Part shown: positions 43,035 to 50,237 of the stretch, in pieces
Numbering within the stretch: the stretch's first letter is position 1
Layout: the number at the start of each line of letters is the position of its first letter
Origin: Methylobacterium sp.
GTDB taxonomy: Bacteria > Pseudomonadota > Alphaproteobacteria > Rhizobiales > Beijerinckiaceae
Direction: 5' to 3'
Assembly: GCA_020252645.1 (NCBI GenBank)
Contig: JADCCN010000001.1
Span: 208,099 to 272,098 of the forward strand
DNA: 64,000 bases
Position numbers and translations under genes: made by a program
Notes under the pieces: generated by a model
Seen by the model: only the letters and a program-made list of their open reading frames with translations
What the model was told of the DNA's origin: nothing
The model's database searches: none

Positions 43035-44995
43035 GCCCTTTCCTCGTTATAGCGGCGCACCATCTCGTAATAACCGGCCTCGAGCCCGCGCGTGCGCGCC
43101 TTGAAATCGAAGAAAGCGCTCTCGGTCATCCTTTTGCGCAGATTGGCGCGGATATCCGCGAGGCGCGGCAGATCGCTTGCGAGCTTCACCGCGAGTTCCA
43201 CGAACTCTTCCGGCGTGTCGGCGATCCACTCTTCCAGGCCGAGCGGTTTCAGCACGGTGTCGGCCAGGCGGCCAACCGAAACGCGATCGCGCTTTCCGAC
43301 CACCGGCACGCCCGAGAACAGGGCCTCGAAGGTGGTCGTGCCGCCATTATGCGGCCAGCAATCGAGCGCGATGTCGAATTCGAGATAGCCGTTCCAGTGC
43401 TCCGGCGTGCTCACGAGTTCCACGCGGGCGCGCTCGAAGCCCAGCCCTTCGAGGCGGCGGTAGAAGCGCTCCACGGTTTCCGGATCGTCCATGGTCTTCT
43501 GGTCGAAGCGCAGCTTGCTGCCGGGGACGCGATCGAGAATCTGCTTCCAGACCCGCAGAAGGCGCGTGTTGAGGCGCACCATGCGGGTCATGGAGCCGAA
43601 GGTCACGTAGCCCTTCGTCAGTGCCGGCGGCGGAGTGATCTCAGGCGCGCGATGCCACGGCGGATTATAGGCAAAGAGCGGCGCCTCGATGTTCAGCACC
43701 TTCTCGCTGAAATAGGCCTCTTCTCCCGGCGGGGTGAGGTTGTTGTCGCCGATGAAGTAATCCACCTGGTCAAAGCCGGTGGTGTAGCCGAAGCCGAGAT
43801 AGGTTGCCTGGATGGGCGCGGGCTTCATCGCCAGCACGGGCAGCCGGTTGCCATGGGTGTGGCCCGCGAGGTCGATCAGGATATCGACATCATCGGCGCG
43901 GATTTGGGCAGCCATTTCCTCGTCGTTCATGCGCACCACATCGACCCACTTGTCGAAATAGCGCTTGAGATAAACCGTGTGCTCGTCCGGCTTCATCACG
44001 TTCGCATAGGCGATGACCTCGAAGCGGGTGCGATTATGGTTTCGCAGGATCGGCTCGATGAAGAACGATACGACATGGGTGTAGAAGTCGGGCGAGACAT
44101 AGCCGATGCGAATGCGCCGGCCTTCGATCTTCCCGCGCTTGGAATGGTTGTACTGAACCTTGTCCTTGCCGAGCAGGTGCGCCAGGCGCTGATATTCGTG
44201 GAAGACCTCCTTCGGAGTGCGGCGGTCGTCGTAGTTCAGCGCGAAGAGATAGGCCGTGCCGGTCAGCACGTTGTCGGGGCTGATGGCCTGCGAGCGCTGG
44301 AAGATTTCGACCGCCTCTTCGAGTTCGCCGAGCACGATAAGGCAGGTCGCGATCGCGTTCAGGGCATCGACCGACTGGCCGTTGCTGGCTGCCAGTGCCT
44401 TCTCGGCATAGTGCAGCGCCTCGACATAGCGTTGCGCATCCTGGTTGGCGGCGGCGATCATCAGATTGACCATGATGTTGTCGGGGTCTTGTTCGGCGAC
44501 CTGCTTCAGCATCGTGATCGAGTTGTCGATGTTGTCCTTCTTCAGGCGACGGATATTGGCGAAGTTCATGCGCGCGGTGATGTGCTTCGGGTCGCGCTGC
44601 ATCACCTGCCAGAAATTGAATTCGGCCTCGTCGAGCTTGTTGTCATGGATGAAAAGCACGCCCTCATTGACGATGGCATCCAGATCCTCAGGAGCGATCG
44701 CGCGCGCCATGTCATTGAATTTCCTGGCTTCGGCGTATTTCCGGTCCGCGATCTTGATGTTCGCGAGCGTTGTCAGCGCCGAAAAGTTCTGCGGATTGGC
44801 GTTGACCGCCCGGCGAAGCATCTGCTCGGCGAGTCGCACATGGCCGTCCTTTTTCACGAGCACGGCCAGGTTGCCCAGCACTTCGGACGATTCCGGGTAA
44901 TATCGCAGCAGTTTCTTGTAAAGCTCTTTGGCTTCGTCGGGCTTGCCATTGATCTGGCAAGCTACGGCCTTGGCGAACATCACAGCCGACTTCAT
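43031..44995 (-). CDS. TPR-containing O-GlcNAc-transferase-like glycosyltransferase (SPY/OGT, GT41-like)
   Basis: A 654-residue protein whose first 270 residues are six or seven TPR-like helical repeats. The rest is an OGT/SPINDLY-type GT-B domain: GYVSPDF with His307 in SPDFYTH, LIDLAGHTHGNRL at 374-385, IQATYLGFGYTTG at 395-407, TFGS at 466-469 and HNGGTTTFEALFSGVPVV at 549-566. The phosphate-binding Lys of OGT is Arg475 here. TPR plus transferase is the plan of flagellin glycosyltransferases such as Caulobacter FlmG, where the TPRs capture flagellin. It heads the sugar operon and lies next to the flagellin genes. ATG at 44995 has GGAG seven bases upstream. Confidence 0.86.
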   Translation of the reverse strand: MKSAVMFAKAVACQINGKPDEAKELYKKLLRYYPESSEVLGNLAVLVKKDGHVRLAEQMLRRAVNANPQNFSALTTLANIKIADRKYAEARKFNDMARAIAPEDLDAIVNEGVLFIHDNKLDEAEFNFWQVMQRDPKHITARMNFANIRRLKKDNIDNSITMLKQVAEQDPDNIMVNLMIAAANQDAQRYVEALHYAEKALAASNGQSVDALNAIATCLIVLGELEEAVEIFQRSQAISPDNVLTGTAYLFALNYDDRRTPKEVFHEYQRLAHLLGKDKVQYNHSKRGKIEGRRIRIGYVSPDFYTHVVSFFIEPILRNHNRTRFEVIAYANVMKPDEHTVYLKRYFDKWVDVVRMNDEEMAAQIRADDVDILIDLAGHTHGNRLPVLAMKPAPIQATYLGFGYTTGFDQVDYFIGDNNLTPPGEEAYFSEKVLNIEAPLFAYNPPWHRAPEITPPPALTKGYVTFGSMTRMVRLNTRLLRVWKQILDRVPGSKLRFDQKTMDDPETVERFYRRLEGLGFERARVELVSTPEHWNGYLEFDIALDCWPHNGGTTTFEALFSGVPVVGKRDRVSVGRLADTVLKPLGLEEWIADTPEEFVELAVKLASDLPRLADIRANLRKRMTESAFFDFKARTRGLEAGYYEMVRRYNEERA

Positions 44996-45142
44996 TCTGG
45001 AGCTCCGGAACCTGAACTGGCGCGGCCTCCGCCTGCTGGAACGGAGGGTGCCGATCGACGATCCGGGCGGGTTAACGGCCTTCTGGCCGCTCACGTCGCG
45101 CCGGTGGGCAGTCAGACGGGCATTATCAATTCCTAAGGGAAG

Positions 45143-45150
45143 ATGGTTAA
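45143..45150 (-). promoter_or_regulatory. Candidate CtrA half-site upstream of the sugar operon
   Basis: TTAACCAT on the minus strand, about 150 bp before the glycosyltransferase start. A second related word, CGTTAACC, is on the same strand at 45070-45077. CtrA controls flagellar genes in alphaproteobacteria, so this would tie the sugar operon to the flagellar hierarchy if real. Confidence 0.35.
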
Positions 45151-45202
45151 CGTTTCTGAAACAGCCTGTTGCCCGCGCCCATGAAATTTGCGCCGGCCCA
45201 TG

Positions 45203-45234
45203 AAAAAAGGCCCGCTTCGGTGTCGAAGCGGGCC
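45203..45234 (-). terminator. Intrinsic terminator of flagellin gene 1
   Basis: On the minus strand, GGCCCGCTTCG and CGAAGCGGGCC form a perfect 11-bp stem with a 4-base loop, followed by TTTTTT, about 33 bases past the flagellin stop. It would isolate flagellin transcription from the sugar operon. Confidence 0.93.
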
Positions 45235-45266
45235 TCTCCTGGTTTTCTTGCAGAGGAGGGGCGGGA

Positions 45267-46853
45267 TCAGCCGAGCAGGCGGAGCAGCGACTGCGCATTC
45301 GCCGTGCCGGCCGAGAAGGCCTGAACCGCGAATTGCTGCTGGGTCGACAGCGCCGTCAGCTTCGCCGATTCGTCGGCGACATCCGCCGCCACGAGATCAT
45401 CGCCCAAGGTCTTCATGTTGGTCGCGAATTCCTTGTTGAGATCGTAGCGATCCTGGATGAACGAGGCGTAGTTGCCAAACTGCGCCTGCAGGTTGTTGAC
45501 AACCGTGAGCGCCGTCTGGACTTGGCCCAGCGAGGTGGTGATGTTGCCCGTGGTGGTCCAGGCCGAGCCGAGGGAGATCAGTCCGAGGTTGCCGGTCACC
45601 GTCGTGTTCGCGCCGTTGATGGCGATCGGGTTGGCGGCGAACTCGTTCAGGATCACGCTCATTCCCTCGCCCCGGAGGAGGTTACGACCCGCCTGAACCA
45701 CGTTGTTGTTGATGATGTTCGTGAGTTCCGTCTTGTAGGCTTCATATTGCGTGCCGAGTTCGAGGCGACGCGCGTTGTTCGTCGAGCCGAGAATCGGGTT
45801 GCCCTGCACGACCGGCGCACCGGTTGCCGCGTTGAAGCGGCCCAAGCCGGAGACCGAATCGAAGGCGCCCGTGCCGTTGAGGATGGTGATCGAGTTGCCC
45901 TCGAGGTTGCGCAGAGCGTAGCGGTAATTCCCGGTCGTCGATTGCACGAACTCGGCTTTCACGCCGGCATTCATCGCGTTGATTTCCGCCAAAACCTGAT
46001 CGAGGTTCTTCGCGGTCGTCGTTGCCCAGGTGCGGGCCACGCCATCCGCGCCGAGGAAGGTCAGCGAGGTGCCGGCCGCCACGGACGAAGACGTGAAGTT
46101 CGTCACGGCGTTGCTGATCGCGCCGCCCGAGCCGAAGCGCAGGCCCATGGGGGTGCTGCCGCCGAAGCCCGTGGGAACGTTGGTGGAGCTGACGAACCTC
46201 GAGGTGGCGTAGGCACCATCGTAACCGGAGTTGATGCCGGTCAGGTCGTCGATCACCTGCTGCGAGGTCGCGCCGTCAATCGTGAAGCCGGTGCTGCCGT
46301 CGGTCGCTTCGATGAAGATCGACGAACCCGTGCCGTTCACCTGGAAGCGCATCGTCACGCCGATATTGGCGTTGTTCAGCGCCTGCGCGACCTGGCCCCA
46401 GGTGGTGGCGCCGGTTGCACCGGTGAGCGTGTAGGTGAAGTTCTGGCCGCTATCCGAGGTGATCGAAAGGCGCATGCCGGCTGAGGCGCCGGCCACGGCG
46501 GTGGTTTCACCGATATTGGCGGTCGAGGTCGCCTGAATGGTGCTCTGCGAACCCGCGTTCAGCGCGTCCGAAGCCATCGTGTTCATCTGCTGGAGCAGGT
46601 TGCGGATCTGCTTGAGGGCGAGATCGGTGGATTCGAGGGTCTTGAGGGCCGTCGAGATGTTGTTGTTGACGCGGTTGAGGTTCGCGGAGCGGCTCAGCAT
46701 CGTCTCCGACATCGTGTATTTCGTGGCGTCATCCGCCGCGCCGAAGATCGACTTGCCGGTCGCGACACGCTTCTGGGAGATCTGGAAGAGCTTGTTGGTG
46801 GTCTGGAGAATGTTGACGTTGGCCGCAGTGGCGGCGTTGAAAACGACAGACAT
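45267..46853 (-). CDS. fliC: Flagellin, copy 1
   Basis: Filament protein of 528 residues. The conserved D0/D1 N terminus is NILQTTNKLFQISQKRVATGKSIFGAADDATKYTMSETMLSRSANLNRVNNNISTALKTLESTD in order, and the C terminus is DESAKLTALSTQQQFAVQAFSAGTANAQSLLRLLG. The middle (about 120-430) is Ser/Thr/Gly/Asn-rich, an ideal surface for O-glycosylation. ATG at 46853 has AGAAGG upstream. It is exported by the flagellar type III system and regulated post-transcriptionally by FlbT/FlaF. The gene has its own terminator and a 155-bp leader region with a long palindrome. Confidence 0.94.
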   Translation of the reverse strand: MSVVFNAATAANVNILQTTNKLFQISQKRVATGKSIFGAADDATKYTMSETMLSRSANLNRVNNNISTALKTLESTDLALKQIRNLLQQMNTMASDALNAGSQSTIQATSTANIGETTAVAGASAGMRLSITSDSGQNFTYTLTGATGATTWGQVAQALNNANIGVTMRFQVNGTGSSIFIEATDGSTGFTIDGATSQQVIDDLTGINSGYDGAYATSRFVSSTNVPTGFGGSTPMGLRFGSGGAISNAVTNFTSSSVAAGTSLTFLGADGVARTWATTTAKNLDQVLAEINAMNAGVKAEFVQSTTGNYRYALRNLEGNSITILNGTGAFDSVSGLGRFNAATGAPVVQGNPILGSTNNARRLELGTQYEAYKTELTNIINNNVVQAGRNLLRGEGMSVILNEFAANPIAINGANTTVTGNLGLISLGSAWTTTGNITTSLGQVQTALTVVNNLQAQFGNYASFIQDRYDLNKEFATNMKTLGDDLVAADVADESAKLTALSTQQQFAVQAFSAGTANAQSLLRLLG

Positions 46854-47007
46854 GGTTGCACCTTCTGTTGCAAGTGGAATGGCCATCCTGGCCAGGATCG
46901 ACGAAGGCACAGACCCGCTGGCCCTCGACGGAACAGAAGATGGGGGAGGTGTTTCTAAATCAGATTTAAACCGAAGGCCGGAAGCGCGGTAAAGTAGACA
47001 TAGAGTA

Positions 47008-47025
47008 AACAATTCATGAATTGTT
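47008..47025. promoter_or_regulatory. Perfect 18-bp palindrome upstream of flagellin 1
   Basis: AACAATTCATGAATTGTT is perfectly self-complementary; symmetry continues outward as GTA...AAC with one mismatch per side. It lies about 155 bp before the flagellin start and immediately abuts the 14-bp motif shared with the other flagellin upstream region. The length and AT-richness make chance occurrence in a high-GC genome unlikely. A dimeric regulator site is the simplest reading. Confidence 0.6.
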
Positions 47026-47038
47026 AACCTTGACAAAA
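47025..47038. promoter_or_regulatory. 14-bp motif shared by both flagellin upstream regions (site 1)
   Basis: TAACCTTGACAAAA differs at one base from TAACCTTAACAAAA at 48818-48831 upstream of flagellin 2. Both are in the same orientation relative to the gene, at about 172 and 140 bp from the start codons. This could be part of a common promoter or a conserved regulator site. Confidence 0.45.
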
Positions 47039-47056
47039 TCTTAAGAAACCGGGCAA

Positions 47057-47081
47057 GAAAAAAAAGGGCCCTGCGGCCCCT
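47057..47081 (-). terminator. Intrinsic terminator of flagellin gene 2
   Basis: On the minus strand, AGGGGCC-GCA-GGGCCCTT forms a short GC stem followed by TTTTTTTT, about 30 bases past the stop of the second flagellin gene. Confidence 0.8.
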
Positions 47082-47109
47082 GTCTCTTTTCGGTCCGGTG
47101 GCGTTTACC

Positions 47110-48678
47110 TCACCCGAGCAGCTTGAGCAGCGATTGCTGCACCTGATTGCCGATGGAGACCGCCTGCACCGCGAATTGCTGTCGGGTCTGCAAGGCGAGA
47201 AGGCTTGCGCTTTCCTCGGATGGGTCGGCGGCCACGATCTCGTCGCCCTGGGTCTTGGCGTCGCTCATGTAGATCTTGTTCAGTTCGAAGCGATCGCGAA
47301 TATAGCTGTTGAAGGTTGCGAATTGCGCCTGAAGCTGCAGCAGGATGGTCTCGGCCTGCCGGGCCTGGGTCGCCGAATTCTGCAGGAAGGTGTCATTGGC
47401 CCAGCTGGCGCCGGGCTGCGACATCGTCAGGTAGCCGCTGGCCGTCAGCATGATGCCGGCGAGCCTGATCTGGTTGCCAGAGAACTCGTCGAGCATCACC
47501 GAGACATTTTCACCCTGCAGGAGGTTGCGCCCAGCTGGCACGGGATTGTTCTGCGCCAGCGAATCGATGTTCTCAATGATCGCATCATATTGCTGGCCAT
47601 AGGCGAGGCGCAGCGCGTTGTTCTGCGTGAGCGTGGCGGCGAAACCAGTGGTAATGCCGGGGAAGCCCATCGCGCCGGCGGCGGCGAAGGCACCCGAGGC
47701 ACCCACGATGTTCATGTTGCCGGTATTCATGTTGCGCATGCGCAGCTGCAGCGGACCACCCACGCCACCCGACTGGTTCACAAGCTCGGCCTTGATGCCG
47801 GCGCCCATGGCGTTCACATCGGTGATGAACTGGGCCACCGTGGTCGGCACGCCGTAGTTGATGGTGCGGAACTGGCCATTGCCATCCTCGAACACGATGC
47901 TCGAGCCGGCTGGAATGACGGTGGTGGGCGTGACACCGCCGGTGATCGTGCCCGTGACATTGCCGCCATAGCCGATCATGAAGCCCGTTTCTCCTGCCGC
48001 CGGGGGCAGAAGGCCGTTCGCGAACAGGTTGTTGGGGTTGAAGACCTGCCCGGTGGGAGAGGTGAGGCCGGCCAGATCGTCCATCACGTTCTGGTCGGTC
48101 GTGGCGTTGAAGGTGAAGTCCTTGTCGTTGATCGACCGGAAGCGCAGGTTCGAGGTTCCGGCGACAGCACCCGGCACGAAATCGGCCGTGACACCGATAT
48201 TCGAGGCGTTGAGCGCATTGGCCACCTCGCCCCATGTCACGCTGGTGGAGTTGAAGGTATAGGTGAAGGTGCTGCCCTTATCCGAGGTGATCGAGAAGGT
48301 CGAGCCCACGGTGACGCCGGTCACGACTGAATTCGGATCCAGCGCTGCGGTGGAAGTGGTGGCGCGGACACCATTCGCGCCTTCGTTCTGCGCCTTTGTG
48401 ACGAGGGTGAGGGCCGATTTTATGAGGCCCCTGATCTGCTTCAGCGTGTTGTCGGTCGTCTCCAGCGTGGCGAGGCCGAGCGAGATGTTGTCGTTGATGC
48501 TCTTGAGCTGGCCGTTGCGGCCCAGGAGGTTCTCGCTGAGGCGATAGCGGGCGGCATCGTCGGTGGAGGAGAAGACCTGCTTGCCAGAGGCGACCCGCTT
48601 CTGTGTGAGATCGAAAAGTTCGTTCGTACGCTTCAGAATCGAAATGCTCGACGTCATCGAGGAGTTGATCGGGATCAT
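47110..48678 (-). CDS. fliC: Flagellin, copy 2
   Basis: Second filament protein, 522 residues. The N terminus (SSISILKRTNELFDLTQKRVASGKQVFSSTDDAARYRLSENLLGRNGQLKSINDNISLGLATLETTD in order) and C terminus (ESASLLALQTRQQFAVQAVSIGNQVQQSLLKLLG) follow flagellin 1, but the first 15 residues and the central domain differ markedly, so the copies are anciently diverged. The middle is again rich in Thr, Ser, Asn and Gly. AGAAGG precedes the ATG at 48678. A two-flagellin filament, possibly with ordered segments as in Caulobacter, is likely. Confidence 0.93.
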   Translation of the reverse strand: MIPINSSMTSSISILKRTNELFDLTQKRVASGKQVFSSTDDAARYRLSENLLGRNGQLKSINDNISLGLATLETTDNTLKQIRGLIKSALTLVTKAQNEGANGVRATTSTAALDPNSVVTGVTVGSTFSITSDKGSTFTYTFNSTSVTWGEVANALNASNIGVTADFVPGAVAGTSNLRFRSINDKDFTFNATTDQNVMDDLAGLTSPTGQVFNPNNLFANGLLPPAAGETGFMIGYGGNVTGTITGGVTPTTVIPAGSSIVFEDGNGQFRTINYGVPTTVAQFITDVNAMGAGIKAELVNQSGGVGGPLQLRMRNMNTGNMNIVGASGAFAAAGAMGFPGITTGFAATLTQNNALRLAYGQQYDAIIENIDSLAQNNPVPAGRNLLQGENVSVMLDEFSGNQIRLAGIMLTASGYLTMSQPGASWANDTFLQNSATQARQAETILLQLQAQFATFNSYIRDRFELNKIYMSDAKTQGDEIVAADPSEESASLLALQTRQQFAVQAVSIGNQVQQSLLKLLG

Positions 48679-48817
48679 CGGTGTCACCTTCTGTGAATCA
48701 CCGGCTGGCTGGAGTTCCCCTTCGCTCTTGCCCGTCAGGCGGGTGGAAGCGGCCAGGCGCGGTGGATTTTCTGGAAGGATGATGCGCGCCAAGCGACTAA
48801 GGCTTGGTTAAATTTGG

Positions 48818-48831
48818 TAACCTTAACAAAA
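48818..48831. promoter_or_regulatory. 14-bp motif shared by both flagellin upstream regions (site 2)
   Basis: TAACCTTAACAAAA, partner of the motif at 47025-47038. It follows GGTTAAATTTGGTAACC, an imperfect inverted repeat with GGTTA/TAACC ends. Confidence 0.45.
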
Positions 48832-48863
48832 AAGAAATTGTGAACCACGTTTGGCGGAAGAGT

Positions 48864-48897
48864 GAAAAATTCCGGGGCAGGAAATTCCTTGCCCCGG
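48864..48897 (-). terminator. Probable terminator of the flaG-like gene
   Basis: On the minus strand, CCGGGGCAAGGAA and TTCCTGCCCCGG pair as a long stem with one bulge, followed by AATTTTTC, about 12 bases after the stop codon. Confidence 0.7.
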
Positions 48898-48908
48898 CGA
48901 GGGAAGTG

Positions 48909-49247
48909 TCACTCCTGCGATTCGACGGACTTGATATAGGCCCGCAACTTCAGCACGCTCTCATAGGGATACTGCGACAGAACGCTCTGGGTATCCTTGT
49001 CGATCACCTTGTAGATGAGTTCACCCGTCTCGCGATCGACGTCAAAGGACGATTTCGTCTCCCTGCCGCCAGCTATTCCGCCCTCGCGCCGGTCGCGGGA
49101 CTGCCGCACCTGTTCGGCGCCAGCCTGAGCCGAAACTGCCTTCGGCGGAGCAAGATCGGTTCGAACGGCGTTCCGAACGGGCGCCGTTTCTACGCGCATC
49201 GGGCCAATCGCCGCAGCGCCGACCGTCGGGGTCAAACGCGTTTCCAT
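48909..49247 (-). CDS. FlaG-like protein
   Basis: Small protein of 112 residues. The C-terminal 45 residues match the FlaG domain pattern (FDVDRETGELIYKVIDKDT, then LSQYPYESVLKLRAYI), while the first 65 residues are disordered and Ala/Arg-rich. FlaG proteins affect filament length. Position beside the flagellin genes supports the call. AGGAAGG precedes the ATG, and a probable terminator follows. The family link rests on a short segment, so a different small flagellar protein is possible. Confidence 0.65.
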   Translation of the reverse strand: METRLTPTVGAAAIGPMRVETAPVRNAVRTDLAPPKAVSAQAGAEQVRQSRDRREGGIAGGRETKSSFDVDRETGELIYKVIDKDTQSVLSQYPYESVLKLRAYIKSVESQE

Positions 49248-49429
49248 GGAAGCCTTCCTCGCTTCATGTCGGGTCGGGTGGGATACTCGACCGATCCGAG
49301 AAGGCTACCCTGCGCGCATTTACGTTTCGTTCAGAGATTTGGTTACGAGGGACTGAATCCAGTCGCGTCAATTCAGGGGCAGGACCCACAAAACCGGACG
49401 TCATGGCCACTCCCCGCCCCCCGCCCCCC

Positions 49430-49915
49430 TCAGACCGCCTTCGAGAGCGCGAGCGGCGCGGTCCCGGCCTTGCGGTGCATGCCGCCGCCCCGCAGATAGG
49501 TTTTCGGGCTTGAATTCTGGCCGAGCGTATCGGCGAGATCGCGCATGAGGCCTTCGGAAACCGTACGCGCCGTCGCCACAACGGCCATGTTGAGGCTCAT
49601 GAGCCGCGCGAAGGCCTCGTGCCGAGCCTTCAGGCGCTCGAGGTTCGGGGGCTGGAAGCGCCCGATGGCGATCGTGTTGGCTTTCATTGTCTCGAGGCAG
49701 CGCGTGTAATTCTGCGCCGCCTCGTTCTTGGCCATGGCGAGGGAGAGCGCCTCCCGCAGGCGACCTTTCCGGAAGAGATCGGTTTCCTCCTCGATCAGCG
49801 GCTCGAGGATATCGAGGGCCGCCAGAGCGGAGGAGATGAGGGATTCTGCCTCATCAGGCCGCGTGACCTTCGGGCGCAGATCGGGACGTTCAGAGGCCGG
49901 AGCTTTGGGACGCAT
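49430..49915 (-). CDS. Probable FlgN-type flagellar export chaperone
   Basis: A 161-residue mostly helical cytoplasmic protein. The pattern DEAESLISSALAALDILEPLIEEETDLFRKGRLREALSLAMAKNEAAQNY matches the FlgN chaperone fold (two long helices, heavy in Glu/Lys, with a conserved leucine ladder). FlgN holds FlgK and FlgL before export, and both substrates are encoded in this window. ATG at 49915 follows AGGAG by nine bases and overlaps the end of flgJ by 26 bp. Its identity is inferred from fold pattern and place, not from a diagnostic motif. Confidence 0.62.
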   Translation of the reverse strand: MRPKAPASERPDLRPKVTRPDEAESLISSALAALDILEPLIEEETDLFRKGRLREALSLAMAKNEAAQNYTRCLETMKANTIAIGRFQPPNLERLKARHEAFARLMSLNMAVVATARTVSEGLMRDLADTLGQNSSPKTYLRGGGMHRKAGTAPLALSKAV

Positions 49916-50237
49916 GGGCAGACAACTCCTGGTGACGCAACATTTCACGATAGATCTGCGGTGCCAGGCCGACGCCGCCTTTCGCGGCGATGTTCTGGCC
50001 GTATTTCTCGATCAGCATTCCGCGCCAGGCATCCTGGCCGGGGCCCGCCCCCATGGGGCCTTCGCCGTCCACGCCCTCGAACATCGAGCCGAGCATGGTC
50101 TGGAAGAAGTTCGCCTCGAGCCCCTGCGCGGTTTCCCACGCCTTGCGGTTCACGGGCATGCCCTTGGGGAGAAGGCCGGCGGCCTTCGCCTGCTGGATCT
50201 GGACGGCGTAATCCGGGTTGCTGCCGATCGGGTTCAT
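49890..50237 (-). CDS. flgJ: Rod-binding protein (FlgJ N-terminal domain only)
   Basis: Rod-cap/scaffold protein of 115 residues. The domain WETAQGLEANFFQTMLGSMFEG...GQDAWRGMLIEKYGQNIAAKGGVGLAPQIYREML is the rod-binding half of FlgJ. The muramidase half found in enterobacteria is missing, as is usual in alphaproteobacteria, so a separate cell-wall hydrolase must open the peptidoglycan. The ATG overlaps the flgI stop by one base (TGATG), so the two are translationally coupled. Confidence 0.87.
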   Translation of the reverse strand: MNPIGSNPDYAVQIQQAKAAGLLPKGMPVNRKAWETAQGLEANFFQTMLGSMFEGVDGEGPMGAGPGQDAWRGMLIEKYGQNIAAKGGVGLAPQIYREMLRHQELSAHASQSSGL

